Part shown: in pieces, positions 28,879 to 38,472 of the stretch
Position numbering within the stretch: the stretch's first letter is position 1
How the letters are laid out: each line of letters starts with the position of its first letter
From: Pseudomonadales bacterium
Lineage (GTDB): Bacteria > Pseudomonadota > Gammaproteobacteria > Pseudomonadales > Natronospirillaceae
Assembly: GCA_022968985.1 (NCBI GenBank)
Contig: JALJPK010000005.1
Span: 80,216-144,215, forward strand
Direction: 5' to 3'
Length of the DNA stretch: 64,000 bases
Notes under the pieces: generated by a model
What the model was told of the DNA's origin: nothing
Databases searched by the model: none
What the model saw: only the letters and a program-made list of their open reading frames with translations
Made by a program: the position numbers and the translations under genes

Positions 28879-30102
28879 ATGCCAATCAATGTTACTTTTA
28901 AAAATCGACAAGGCCTGAACCTGTCAGGTGTGCTGCATACACCACAAACTGGTGAAATTCGAGCTTATGCTTTATTTGCCCATTGTTTTACCTGCACTAA
29001 AAATATTAAAGCAGCGGTTAATATCGCTCAAGCGATGGCACAACATGGTTTGGCGGTACTTAGATTTGATTTTACTGGGCTTGGTGACAGCGATGGCGAT
29101 TTTTCTGATACACATTTTTCTAGTAATATCGATGACATCGAAGATGCCGCATTATTTTTAGAAAATGAATATCAAGCCCCTAGCGTATTAGTTGGGCACT
29201 CGCTGGGTGGCACGGCTGTATTGGCCGCTGCACAACGTATTAAAAGCGCAAAAGCAGTGGTAACCATTGGTTCACCGGCGGATGCGGATCATATCTTACA
29301 CTTATTTCAAAACGACATTAAAACCATTAATACAACAGGGATAGCTACAGTAAAATTGGCTGGGCGCCCGTTTACGATTAAAAAATCATTTATTGATGAC
29401 ACCAAAGCACAAAAAGTAAAAGATAATTTACATCATTTAAGAAAAGCGTTATTGGTGATGCATTCACCGATTGATGAAATTGTGTCTGTGGATCAAGCGG
29501 CAGAACTATTCAAAAATGCAAAACACCCTAAGAGTTTTATCTCATTGGATAACGCCGATCATTTATTATCAAATTCAAAACATAGCATTCAGGCTGGTAC
29601 ATTATTAACCCAGTGGGTTTTGCAATATTTGCCCGAACCGATTGTGGTTTTCACTTATCCACAGGGTGATAAAGATAAAGTAGTTGCTAATATCAATTCA
29701 GATAAGGGTTTTGTGACAACCATTAATGCACAGGGGCATTATCTATTAGCAGATGAGCCACTTAATGTGGGCGGAAGTGATTTAGGCCCTACTCCTTATG
29801 CTTATTTATCAAGTGGATTAGCCGCCTGTACAGTAATGACAATTAAGATGTTTGTGGAACGAAAAAAATGGAATTTAGATTCGGTAAAAGTGAATGTAAT
29901 TCACAATAAAATCCACAGTGAAGAATGTGCTGACTGTGAAAAATCATCCACAAAAATAGACCATTTTGAACGCGAACTTATCATTGAAGGTGATTTAAGC
30001 AACGAACAACGTGAAGTTCTTTTAAAAATTGCGAATCGTTGCCCTGTGCATAAAAGTTTGTCTGAATCGGCAAAAGTGAGCACAAGTTATCAATTAAAAT
30101 AA
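28879..30102 (+). CDS. Bifunctional alpha/beta hydrolase / OsmC family protein
   Basis: 407 aa. Residues about 1-245 are an alpha/beta hydrolase with nucleophile elbow GHSLGG and late His in DNADHLL. Residues about 265-407 are an OsmC/Ohr-like domain with the redox cysteines in LSSGLAACTVMT and RCPVHKS. This exact fusion is a known family (often annotated YhfA-like OsmC with hydrolase). It probably removes organic hydroperoxides or thioesters. ATG 28879 is preceded by TTGGA; an upstream in-frame TTG is less likely. Divergent from the lipid operon. Confidence 0.9.
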   Translation: MPINVTFKNRQGLNLSGVLHTPQTGEIRAYALFAHCFTCTKNIKAAVNIAQAMAQHGLAVLRFDFTGLGDSDGDFSDTHFSSNIDDIEDAALFLENEYQAPSVLVGHSLGGTAVLAAAQRIKSAKAVVTIGSPADADHILHLFQNDIKTINTTGIATVKLAGRPFTIKKSFIDDTKAQKVKDNLHHLRKALLVMHSPIDEIVSVDQAAELFKNAKHPKSFISLDNADHLLSNSKHSIQAGTLLTQWVLQYLPEPIVVFTYPQGDKDKVVANINSDKGFVTTINAQGHYLLADEPLNVGGSDLGPTPYAYLSSGLAACTVMTIKMFVERKKWNLDSVKVNVIHNKIHSEECADCEKSSTKIDHFERELIIEGDLSNEQREVLLKIANRCPVHKSLSESAKVSTSYQLK

Positions 30103-30530
30103 AGGTTGCTGGATTACACTGATGACAATGTTATTTAACCTAGATTTTCAATCTTTAGAATCAATATCAACCTTAAGCCGTTTTGTTTAATTACATCCAT
30201 TTTGATATCACTTTTAAGCAAAACCAACAAATAATAATTGCCCTCCCCAACAAACTAACCTCACAATACTTGTTTTTTGAAAGTTAATTTACACACATTG
30301 ATGTTTAAAATTGTTTAACCTAAATAGCTTTCACACAAACATTACAGCGTAAATTAGTCATATGAATGTTACTTAAGTCATAAAATAGAAAAAAATTAGC
30401 TGTGTTTATTAGAGTATCTCTCATTGCGCTGATCTTTTACTGTTATCAATACCTATTCCAATTAAAATGCGCCAAAAATAGAATGTTAGATTCTATAACA
30501 ATTTCAACATAAGTTAATAAGGTTAGATAT
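30103..30530. other. Intergenic region upstream of the GH6 gene
   Basis: About 430 bp with no gene. It must contain the GH6 promoter; I saw no clear operator or terminator. Confidence 0.4.
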
Positions 30531-33500
30531 ATGAGTATGTTTAAAAAAATATCTCAAAAAGGACGAATACAAATAAAGTTTATTCCTCTTTTAATAATTA
30601 TGACTGTATTTGCAATATCCAGTTGTTCTAAATCCACAGGTGAGACAGCACCTACCACTAGTGATACGGATACTACTAGTGTTACCAATACAGTCACTTC
30701 TACTGCCACCAGCAGTACCACGGAGACTGAGGTAATAACAGACGACATTACTCAAACTGAAACAATAACCAATTCTGTCACCCAAACACAAACTCAAACA
30801 GTTACCGACACAATTTCCGACACCCAAACTAGTACCGAAACAAATACTAATACCAATACCAATACCAATGATTCTATAGAAGCGAATATCAATTTAATCT
30901 CCGCAACTTCCGGTGCTGCTCCCTATACATTATTGGCCAACACTAGTGCCTCTAGTTATTCAGAAGATAACGATGAGATATTTTGGTATATAGATGAAAG
31001 ACTGATTCATTCTGATAGTGAAATTTCAGAAATATTACCCACTGTTAAAGAATTCGTATTAACCCTGAAAATCATTGATACCACTGGCCAAGAATCGATC
31101 CAATCTATTACTATTAATGTCACTGAAGCGGATATTGAGAATCAAGCGCCTATCGCAAGTACTACTGGTACGTCTCCTATTTCAGGTGATGGACCTTTAA
31201 CTGTTAACTTCTCTTCAACAAGCAGTAGCGATGAAAATTTAAGCAACGCCACTTATTTATGGGATTTTAAAGATGGATCAATGGGCTCTATCCAAGCCAA
31301 TCCAACCCATATTTTTGAATCTGAAGGTGAGTATTTAGTCAGTTTAATTATCACCGATGACTTAAATGAAAGTAGCGAAACCGCTACTGTATTGATTACT
31401 GTTACCCATCAATTTACAGCGGGCGACCCACCAATTGCCCAAGCCACCACAACATCAGATTATGGCCCTACTCCTTTAGTAGTGACTTTAGATGGTTCCA
31501 CTTCTTATGCATCACCTGGCAGCTCAATTGTTAAATACGAATGGGATTTTGGTAACGGCAACTATCAAATAGGTGATGAAATTTCACATACGTTTACTGA
31601 TCCTTATGTTCACGATGTAACACTTATGGTGACGGATGAATTGGGTCAAGTAGGTGAACACACAATTCGAATCTCTGCGTTAGGTACATTACCTCCAGCA
31701 AAACCAGGTGTGGCATTACAAACTGATGGCAACCCATTTACTGACGCTTTGTTTTATGTGAGCCCTGATATTGACACAATGATACAGGAACACTCCCTAG
31801 ACAAAGTATTAGCAGAAGATCCTAATAATGAAGAGCTAATAAGAAACATCCGTTTTGTACAGGGTATGCCTTCAGCGGTATGGTTAGATCGAATTGACGC
31901 AATTCATGGTGGTGATATCAACGGCGGGCGACGTTCACTACGTGGCCACTTAGAAGAAGCAACTGCTCAACAATTATTACATGCAAGTGCAGACGGTACA
32001 TTACCACCCATGGTTGCGGTAATTATTGTATACAACCTTCCCGATCGAGATTGCGCAGCAAAAGCATCAAACGGTACATTACATGAAGTAACCGATGGTG
32101 ATGGTGATGGGGAACCTGACTTAACGGGTATGGCTATTTACGAAGAAGACTACATTAATGTGATTGCTGATACATTTGCAGACTTCCCGAACCTTCGAAT
32201 TGTGGCGATGATGGAACCGGATTCTTATCCAAACATGATCACCAATATAAAAGACATTCAATCTGGCTCCAACTTAGATACCTCAATCTGTAAATTAGTG
32301 GCCGCAGGCAAGGTATATGAGCGTGGTATTCAGTATGCCATCGCCAAATTTTATGATATTACCCATAAAAATGTTTATACCTATTTAGATATTGGTCACT
32401 CAGGCTGGTTAGGTTGGAAAGACAACTTAGAAGCGTCCGTCACTGGTTTTACTACTATGGTAGCTGGCGCTAATCGTGGTCTTGATGTTATCGAAGGGTT
32501 TGTTTCAAACACCGCTGGTTATACCCCATTGGACGAGCCATTTTTAGATGGTTTTGCAATACGTGGCGAAAACTGGTTCGAATGGAATGAATACATTGAT
32601 GAACATACTTTTATCGACAAACTAAGAGAAGACTTCGTTAAAAAAGGTTTCCCAGACGATGTTGGTTTTATTATTGATACTGCACGTAACGGTTGGGGTG
32701 GACCAGGAAGACCGACTTCGGCAAATGGTAAAATTGATCATGACCGAGTGGATAAACGTAAACACCGAGGCCACTGGTGTAATGCCAACCATGCAGGTAT
32801 TGGCGAAATTCCACGTGCGAACCCGGATCCAAGTCGTCCACATTTAGATGCGTATTATTGGATGAAACCACCGGGTGAATCAGATGGTATTTCCGACTTT
32901 AATGCCACAGAAGCTAACGAAGAAGGTAAATCATACGACCCTATGTGTAGTGGTGACGTAGCCAATACCACCGCTATTGAAGCCGATGTCATTAAACCCG
33001 CGCCTCATGCTGGGCATTGGTTCCACGATCAATTTGTGATGTTAATTAATAACGCTTACCCAGTATTAGGTGTACAACAACCACTACATACTGAAATCAA
33101 TTCTAAAGCATCGGCTTATAAAGATGATTTTGAAAGTTACGAAGCGGGCAAAAATCCAAAAGGTAAATGGATCATCAGTGCCAAAGCACCTGGCTCGATT
33201 AAAGTAAGCACTGAACAAGTTTATCGTGGTAAACAATCCGTGAAAATTTCAGCACCGGCTAATAAGTTACCTTTAAAAACAGTGATGAGAATCAAAGCTG
33301 ACGGCATCATTAGCGGAGTATCTTCGAGACTATACGGCAGAATGTTTATGTACCTTGAAGAATTAGACGACTTACCAGATTTAAATCCAAGTGATCAAGC
33401 TAACCAAGGTCAGCAACTCGATCTCCATCGTTTTACGTTTACTTCAGCCATGGGTAATCATCCACAAGAAGGTGATATGACATTTAAAGCAGGAATGGAA

Positions 33501-33854
33501 GGCGATGGTATTGTCACCGCTGGAGTTAAATCTCAAAACTTAAAATGTAATATGCCATCTTTAGCTTTTAGCATTCCAAAAGAAACATGGTCATGTGTTG
33601 AATGGAAATTTGATGCTTCAAACGGTGAAATGAAGTTCTGGATAGACGGATTAAAAGTGGATGATTTAGAAATTAACCCCGACTTCAAACATACTGATGG
33701 CACCGTACCAAATTGTCAGTGGAAAGCACCAGACTCATTTGAACAGATAGAAATTGGTATTGATCGCCCACATGGTGACTTTTCAAGAAACATGTACATT
33801 GATGACGTTACACTTAGTAATGGCCGAGTGGGTTGTGGTATTACACGTAAATAA
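30531..33854 (+). CDS. Secreted lipoprotein cellulase: Thr/Ser linker, PKD domains, GH6, Cip1/LamG-like C-terminus
   Basis: 1107 aa. A lipobox at FAISSC (Cys32) predicts anchoring to a membrane surface. A Thr/Ser-rich linker spans about 36-115, with TN and TQ repeats. Three PKD-type domains follow (about 117-198, 205-290, 297-382; YLWDFKDGS and YEWDFGNGN). The GH6 catalytic domain (about 395-855) has YNLPDRDCAAKASNG, where D507 corresponds to the helper Asp, and MMEPDSYPN with acid D564. The last 250 residues (from DDFESYEAG) form a beta-sandwich, Cip1/LamG-like carbohydrate-binding module. Should cut beta-1,4-glucan at the cell surface. The gene has its own terminator. No other cellulase gene is in the window. 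Confidence 0.9.
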   Translation: MSMFKKISQKGRIQIKFIPLLIIMTVFAISSCSKSTGETAPTTSDTDTTSVTNTVTSTATSSTTETEVITDDITQTETITNSVTQTQTQTVTDTISDTQTSTETNTNTNTNTNDSIEANINLISATSGAAPYTLLANTSASSYSEDNDEIFWYIDERLIHSDSEISEILPTVKEFVLTLKIIDTTGQESIQSITINVTEADIENQAPIASTTGTSPISGDGPLTVNFSSTSSSDENLSNATYLWDFKDGSMGSIQANPTHIFESEGEYLVSLIITDDLNESSETATVLITVTHQFTAGDPPIAQATTTSDYGPTPLVVTLDGSTSYASPGSSIVKYEWDFGNGNYQIGDEISHTFTDPYVHDVTLMVTDELGQVGEHTIRISALGTLPPAKPGVALQTDGNPFTDALFYVSPDIDTMIQEHSLDKVLAEDPNNEELIRNIRFVQGMPSAVWLDRIDAIHGGDINGGRRSLRGHLEEATAQQLLHASADGTLPPMVAVIIVYNLPDRDCAAKASNGTLHEVTDGDGDGEPDLTGMAIYEEDYINVIADTFADFPNLRIVAMMEPDSYPNMITNIKDIQSGSNLDTSICKLVAAGKVYERGIQYAIAKFYDITHKNVYTYLDIGHSGWLGWKDNLEASVTGFTTMVAGANRGLDVIEGFVSNTAGYTPLDEPFLDGFAIRGENWFEWNEYIDEHTFIDKLREDFVKKGFPDDVGFIIDTARNGWGGPGRPTSANGKIDHDRVDKRKHRGHWCNANHAGIGEIPRANPDPSRPHLDAYYWMKPPGESDGISDFNATEANEEGKSYDPMCSGDVANTTAIEADVIKPAPHAGHWFHDQFVMLINNAYPVLGVQQPLHTEINSKASAYKDDFESYEAGKNPKGKWIISAKAPGSIKVSTEQVYRGKQSVKISAPANKLPLKTVMRIKADGIISGVSSRLYGRMFMYLEELDDLPDLNPSDQANQGQQLDLHRFTFTSAMGNHPQEGDMTFKAGMEGDGIVTAGVKSQNLKCNMPSLAFSIPKETWSCVEWKFDASNGEMKFWIDGLKVDDLEINPDFKHTDGTVPNCQWKAPDSFEQIEIGIDRPHGDFSRNMYIDDVTLSNGRVGCGITRK

Positions 33855-33906
33855 GTTGTAACTATGCACAATAGTTTCAAACAATTTAGATAAGTGTAAT
33901 CAAAAT

Positions 33907-33942
33907 AAAAAATCGAAATCCGTGAGGGTTTCGATTTTTTTT
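33907..33942 (+). terminator. Terminator of the GH6 gene
   Basis: AATCGAAA/TTTCGATT stem extended by CC/GG, followed by an 8-T run, 50 bp past the stop. Confidence 0.88.
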
Positions 33943-33955
33943 GGATACGGCTAAA

Positions 33956-33980
33956 ACCAAACCAAACCAAACCAAACCAA
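33956..33980. repeat. Pentamer tandem array ACCAA x5
   Basis: Five perfect copies of ACCAA just after the GH6 terminator, in a non-coding gap. Confidence 0.9.
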
Positions 33981-34136
33981 AAATGACATTCCTTCAATTA
34001 GATCATAAAACTCATTTATAAATATAAGCCGATTTTTTCCTTCTTTACATTTAATAGCTTAATTAATTTAGATAATTTCTTTTCACTTTTTAAACTTAGG
34101 CTACGCTAATAATATGTATTAAAAATAAGGTAAATC

Positions 34137-34499
34137 ATGTCCAAATCTATATTAATAGTTGATGACAGTCGTGTCTCTAGAATGATGATCAAGTCCATTG
34201 TGCTTGATAAATACCCCGACTGGTCTATTACTGAAGCAGGTGACGGACAACAAGCCATTGACGTAGCAAAAGGTAAACATATCGATTATTTTTCGGTTGA
34301 TATTAATATGCCTAACAAAAATGGTTTTGCTGTAATCGAAACACTTAAACCCGATTTCCCAGATTCTCGGTTTGTATTAATGACCGCCAATATTCAAAAA
34401 GCGACACTAGAACACTCTAAAAAATTAGGTGCATTACTCATTAACAAACCCATCACAGAAGACAGTGTTGGTTCAATGTTAACTTATTTTATTGAGTGA
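34137..34499 (+). CDS. Single-domain response regulator (CheY-like)
   Basis: 120 aa, one receiver domain. The acidic pocket is ILIVDDSR (D9, D10) with phospho-acceptor D55 in FSVDINMP, then T/S and K in LMTANI and LINKPI. First of three coupled genes: a CheC-like phosphatase starts 5 bp after its stop and a hybrid kinase follows. Confidence 0.93.
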   Translation: MSKSILIVDDSRVSRMMIKSIVLDKYPDWSITEAGDGQQAIDVAKGKHIDYFSVDINMPNKNGFAVIETLKPDFPDSRFVLMTANIQKATLEHSKKLGALLINKPITEDSVGSMLTYFIE

Positions 34500-34504
34500 T
34501 ATTT

Positions 34505-35101
34505 ATGCATTTTTCTGAACTTGAAGAAGATTTTTTATTAGAATTATTTAATATCGGTGTAGGTAAAGCTTCCGATTCATTAAGTAAAATGGTGCATCAA
34601 GAGATAATATTATCAGTACCCCATATTGAGATGATCTCAATCGATCAACTTGCAGATGTGGTAGGTAAAGACCAAAACATCAGCTGTGTGAGTCAAAAAA
34701 TAACAGGTAGATTTGACGCAGACTCTTTACTTTTATTTCCAAAAAATGCCAGCCTGCAAATCGTACAACTTATGTTAGGCCAACAATTTACAGCCGAAAC
34801 AATCAAAGAATTACACCAAGAAGCATTTTCAGAAGTAGGAAATATTGTGCTTAACGCTTGTATTGGTTCTTTATCTAGAATGATTGATGAAAGTTTTGAT
34901 ATCGCACTTCCAAGTTTTGATCAAGGCAGAGCCGAAGCGATATTAAATGTAAAAGAACATGGTGATGAAGCCGTGTTATTTATTAAAATAAATTTACGTT
35001 TAAGTGAAAGTGATGTAGAAGGATTTCTAGCATTTATATTAAGTTCATCATCGTTAGACAAATTACAGTTGTTATTAAAATCTTTAGTGTCTGAACTGTA
35101 A
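34505..35101 (+). CDS. CheC-like phosphatase
   Basis: 198 aa. Two CheC phosphatase signatures are visible, LLELFNIGVGKASDSLS near the start and SEVGNIVLNACIGSLSRM in the second half, each with the ExxN catalytic pair. It should dephosphorylate the CheY-like regulator encoded just upstream. ATG 34505 has GAGTGA; the in-frame GTG at 34496 overlaps the upstream stop and is less likely. CheC is uncommon in gammaproteobacteria compared with CheZ. Confidence 0.85.
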   Translation: MHFSELEEDFLLELFNIGVGKASDSLSKMVHQEIILSVPHIEMISIDQLADVVGKDQNISCVSQKITGRFDADSLLLFPKNASLQIVQLMLGQQFTAETIKELHQEAFSEVGNIVLNACIGSLSRMIDESFDIALPSFDQGRAEAILNVKEHGDEAVLFIKINLRLSESDVEGFLAFILSSSSLDKLQLLLKSLVSEL

Positions 35102-35102
35102 T

Positions 35103-37064
35103 ATGGACATTAATTATCATGCACTGAGTAATGCCTTATGTTTAGGTATTACATTAATTGATTCAACTAATACTATTATTAGCTGGAATAGTTGGCTTGA
35201 ACAAAAATCTGAATTAGATGAAAAAGATGTAATAGGCAAAAAAATCACTAGCTTATTTCCACATTTAGAAAACAGCCGTCTTGCGTTAGCAATTAACGAT
35301 TGTATAAGTCAAGGCCACCCATCTGTTATTTCAAATGTATTTATTAAATCCCCTTTACCACTGTATAGTGACAGTCTTCATAAGCATTTAATTCAACAAT
35401 CGATCACATTATTACCTATAAAATCTAATAATAGTTATTCATGTTTAATGCAAGTAATAGATGTCACTGCTTCTAGTACAAAAGTTGAAGCGTTAGAAAA
35501 ACAAGTAGTGGAAAGAAAATACGCAGAACAAGCCAAAGCTAATTTCTTAGCCAATATGAGTCATGAAATTCGTACACCGATGAATGGTGTTTTAGGTATG
35601 TTGGACTTAATTACACATAGCCCACTGACCACTCAACAAGCCCATTACACCCATTTAGCCCAATCGAGTGCCGAGTCGTTACTCAACTTAATTAATGACA
35701 TATTAGATTTTTCAAAAATTGATGCGGGTGAATTAAATTTTGAATCCATCGACTTTAATCTGCATACTTTATTAGATGAAATTATTGAACCGATGGCATT
35801 AAAAGCAAATGAATGTAATTTAGAAGTCATATTAGATATGAGTTCAATTACAAATAGTATGATAAAAGGCGATCCCTTTAGAATACGTCAGATATTAATC
35901 AATCTAATTAGTAATGCGATTAAATTTACTGAAACAGGTAGCATCACAGTATTACTAGAAACCGAAATTATAAATTCAGAACAATTACATCTTAAAGGCA
36001 GTGTTTTAGATACCGGTATTGGTATTTCACCAGCACAAATAGAAAATCTATTTCAATCATTTTCACAAGCCGACAGTTCCACAACTCGAAAATACGGTGG
36101 TACAGGATTAGGTCTAACAATAGTTAAACAATTATGTAATTTAATGCATGGTGACCTCACTGTTACCAGCCAAGAAGGCAAAGGCAGCCAATTTAATTTC
36201 TATTTTGAGTTAGAAGTGAGTGATGAAGTTATTGTATTAAAACCGATAGAAAATTTAAGTCCGTATTCTTTTCTTATTATTGATGACAATCAAATTTTTC
36301 AAACTAGTTTACAAAAACAATTAACAAAGTGGGGAGCTAAATGTACTTTATGTAATTCTGCAGTCTCAGCATTACAATTACTAGAAAAAAATAATGAAAG
36401 TTTGTATGATTTAGTATTGATCGATCAAAATATGCCAAAAATTAATGGAGAAACCTTTGCCACTTTAATTAGAGAGAAAAATAATTTCTCTCATATGATT
36501 TTAATATTAATGAGCCCAAGTTTATCTGAAAAAGATAACTTTTTAAATCAAGAGCACAATTTTAATTATATAGTAGACAAACCTATCACCGCTACAAAGT
36601 TAGTTAACAGCATTAACAATACATTATTTGAGTCACAATTAATAAAAATAGAACCAACCATAATTACAAAAAAAGTAGAAACTGTTAGGAAACGATTATT
36701 ATTAGTTGAAGACAATCAAATCAATCAATATGTTGCAGAAGCGTTATTAGATGATCTGGGTTATGATACTACTATTTGTGAAAACGGATCAGTAGCGATC
36801 GAAACATTAAAACAAAGTCATCCGAATGAATTTTCATTAATATTAATGGATTGTCAAATGCCAGTATTAGATGGTTATAAAACAACTGAAGAAATTAGAA
36901 AAGGGGCGGCTGGCGAAAAATTTAACGATATAAATATAATCGCAATGACCGCTAACGCTATGAAAGGCGATCGAGAAAAATGTCTAAACGCAGGCATGAA
37001 CGATTATATAGCCAAACCCATTAATAGAAATGAAGTTATTAAAACACTTAATAAATGGATTTAA
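35103..37064 (+). CDS. Hybrid sensor histidine kinase with two receiver domains
   Basis: 653 aa, no membrane segment. PAS-like sensor (about 5-120), short coiled coil, HisKA with H154 in FLANMSHEIRTPMNG, HATPase_c ending GGTGLGLTIVKQL, receiver 1 (about 380-500, DLVLIDQNMP) and receiver 2 (about 530-650, LILMDCQMP). No Hpt domain, so phosphotransfer to the upstream CheY-like protein is direct or via another Hpt. It starts 1 bp after the CheC-like stop, so the three genes form one signalling unit. Confidence 0.93.
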   Translation: MDINYHALSNALCLGITLIDSTNTIISWNSWLEQKSELDEKDVIGKKITSLFPHLENSRLALAINDCISQGHPSVISNVFIKSPLPLYSDSLHKHLIQQSITLLPIKSNNSYSCLMQVIDVTASSTKVEALEKQVVERKYAEQAKANFLANMSHEIRTPMNGVLGMLDLITHSPLTTQQAHYTHLAQSSAESLLNLINDILDFSKIDAGELNFESIDFNLHTLLDEIIEPMALKANECNLEVILDMSSITNSMIKGDPFRIRQILINLISNAIKFTETGSITVLLETEIINSEQLHLKGSVLDTGIGISPAQIENLFQSFSQADSSTTRKYGGTGLGLTIVKQLCNLMHGDLTVTSQEGKGSQFNFYFELEVSDEVIVLKPIENLSPYSFLIIDDNQIFQTSLQKQLTKWGAKCTLCNSAVSALQLLEKNNESLYDLVLIDQNMPKINGETFATLIREKNNFSHMILILMSPSLSEKDNFLNQEHNFNYIVDKPITATKLVNSINNTLFESQLIKIEPTIITKKVETVRKRLLLVEDNQINQYVAEALLDDLGYDTTICENGSVAIETLKQSHPNEFSLILMDCQMPVLDGYKTTEEIRKGAAGEKFNDINIIAMTANAMKGDREKCLNAGMNDYIAKPINRNEVIKTLNKWI

Positions 37065-37336
37065 CTAAAATTTACTCTGTATGCCTAGTTTAAACTTCAC
37101 TCATTTTATTGTTTTTATTATGATATATTTTTTATAAAAACACCTTGTCTTTTAAAGTATTAAACCTCATTCATTGATACAATAAAGAAATCCCCTATCA
37201 TTTTTCGTTTCTTCAAATAACACCTCATGTATTACATATTCATTGTAGGATTATGTTTATAAATCATTTATCATAAGTGCTTTGAATTCCTTCTATTGTT
37301 AATATTTACTTTAATTAGAAAAAGAAAAAAACAACT
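37065..37336. other. Intergenic region upstream of the riboswitch
   Basis: AT-rich, no gene. It should hold the bluB promoter; no boxes were clear enough to call. Confidence 0.35.
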
Positions 37337-37515
37337 CATTAACAGGTGCTATTTTATAATTTACTATTATTAAAATAGATAATCGGGAAAACAGTGTCAA
37401 TCTGTTACGTGCCCAGCGCTGTATGTTTAAATGATCATTTGCCACTGGTGTAAACTGGGAAGGCGATCGCCAATTATTAATTATTGGACAAAGTCAGAAG
37501 ACCGGCCTGTTAATG
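37337..37515 (+). promoter_or_regulatory. Cobalamin (AdoCbl-type) riboswitch upstream of bluB
   Basis: A perfect 10-bp closing stem P1 is formed by CATTAACAGG (37337-37346) and CCTGTTAATG (37506-37515). The conserved core GGGAA...GTG...AAT...GCCC...GCTGTA lies at about 37384-37424. GCCACTG...GGGAAGGC is at 37441-37464, and the B12 box AGTCAGAAGACCGGCC at 37492-37507. About 100 nt separate it from the bluB start, room for an expression platform. High cobalamin would be expected to repress bluB. Confidence 0.93.
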
Positions 37516-37615
37516 TGCTACTTTGCAAATTGGAAAACTGCTGAAGTTATTAAATCTATTTACCTGAATATAAAAAATATTTAAACACAGGTAAATCGAC
37601 ATGGTGAGGTCCCAC

Positions 37616-38368
37616 ATGCAACAAACTGATAAACAAACCATTAAACTTGAGCAATCAGACATTAAAGGGGTATATAAAACCATTTTTAATCGTCGTGATG
37701 TACGCAGCCAATTTCTCGATAAAAAGATTGAACCCGATAAACTCATGCGTGTTTTACAAGCAGCACATCACGCACCTTCGGTTGGGTTTATGCAACCATG
37801 GGATTTCACAATCATTGAATCTTACGCTGTTAAAAAGAAAATTTATTTTGCATTTGAACAAGCAAATGCAGAAGCAGGAAAAATGTTCGACGCTGAAAAA
37901 AATGAAAAATACAAACAATTAAAATTACAGGGTATTCTTGATAGTCCTATTAATATTTGTGTCACCTGCGACAAAAACAAAGCAGGTCCGGTTGTTTTAG
38001 GTCGTACCCATAATTTAAAAATGGATGAATACAGCACAGTATGTGCAATCCAAAATTTATGGTTAGCTGCAAGAGCCGAAGGGTTAGGTATGGGTTGGGT
38101 AAGTATCATTAAAGATCAAGACCTACAACAAATACTTAATATACCTGATGATATAATACCTGTTGCTTATCTTTGTTTGGGTTACGTTAGTGATTTTTAT
38201 CAACAACCAGAACTAGCACAAAAAAAATGGCGTCAGCGTTTGCCTTTACAAGATTGTATTTTTTTCGAACAATGGCGACAAAAGAATACAGAACACCCAT
38301 TAATTAAAAATATAACAAATAGTGATTTTGTAGCTTCATATACAAATCCATTAGAAAATGAAAAGTAA
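37616..38368 (+). CDS. bluB: 5,6-dimethylbenzimidazole synthase BluB
   Basis: 250 aa. Flavin-destroying nitroreductase-fold enzyme that makes DMB, the lower ligand of vitamin B12, from FMNH2. RRDVRSQF, APSVGFMQPWDF, WLAARAEGLGMGWVS and CLGYV match BluB. ATG 37616 has GAGGT at ideal spacing; an in-frame ATG at 37601 overlaps that site. Preceded by a cobalamin riboswitch and followed by a strong terminator, so it is a B12-regulated single-gene unit. Confidence 0.95.
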   Translation: MQQTDKQTIKLEQSDIKGVYKTIFNRRDVRSQFLDKKIEPDKLMRVLQAAHHAPSVGFMQPWDFTIIESYAVKKKIYFAFEQANAEAGKMFDAEKNEKYKQLKLQGILDSPINICVTCDKNKAGPVVLGRTHNLKMDEYSTVCAIQNLWLAARAEGLGMGWVSIIKDQDLQQILNIPDDIIPVAYLCLGYVSDFYQQPELAQKKWRQRLPLQDCIFFEQWRQKNTEHPLIKNITNSDFVASYTNPLENEK

Positions 38369-38396
38369 TATTTATTAAACCACTCAAATTAACAGG

Positions 38397-38426
38397 CCTG
38401 ATTAATGTATATTAATCAGGTTTTAA
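38397..38426 (+). terminator. Terminator of bluB
   Basis: Perfect 10-bp stem CCTGATTAAT/ATTAATCAGG with a 4-nt loop and a T run. Confidence 0.9.
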
Positions 38427-38472
38427 TTTACTAAACTGTATATTTTGGTAATTCCAAACTAATACATATTTA

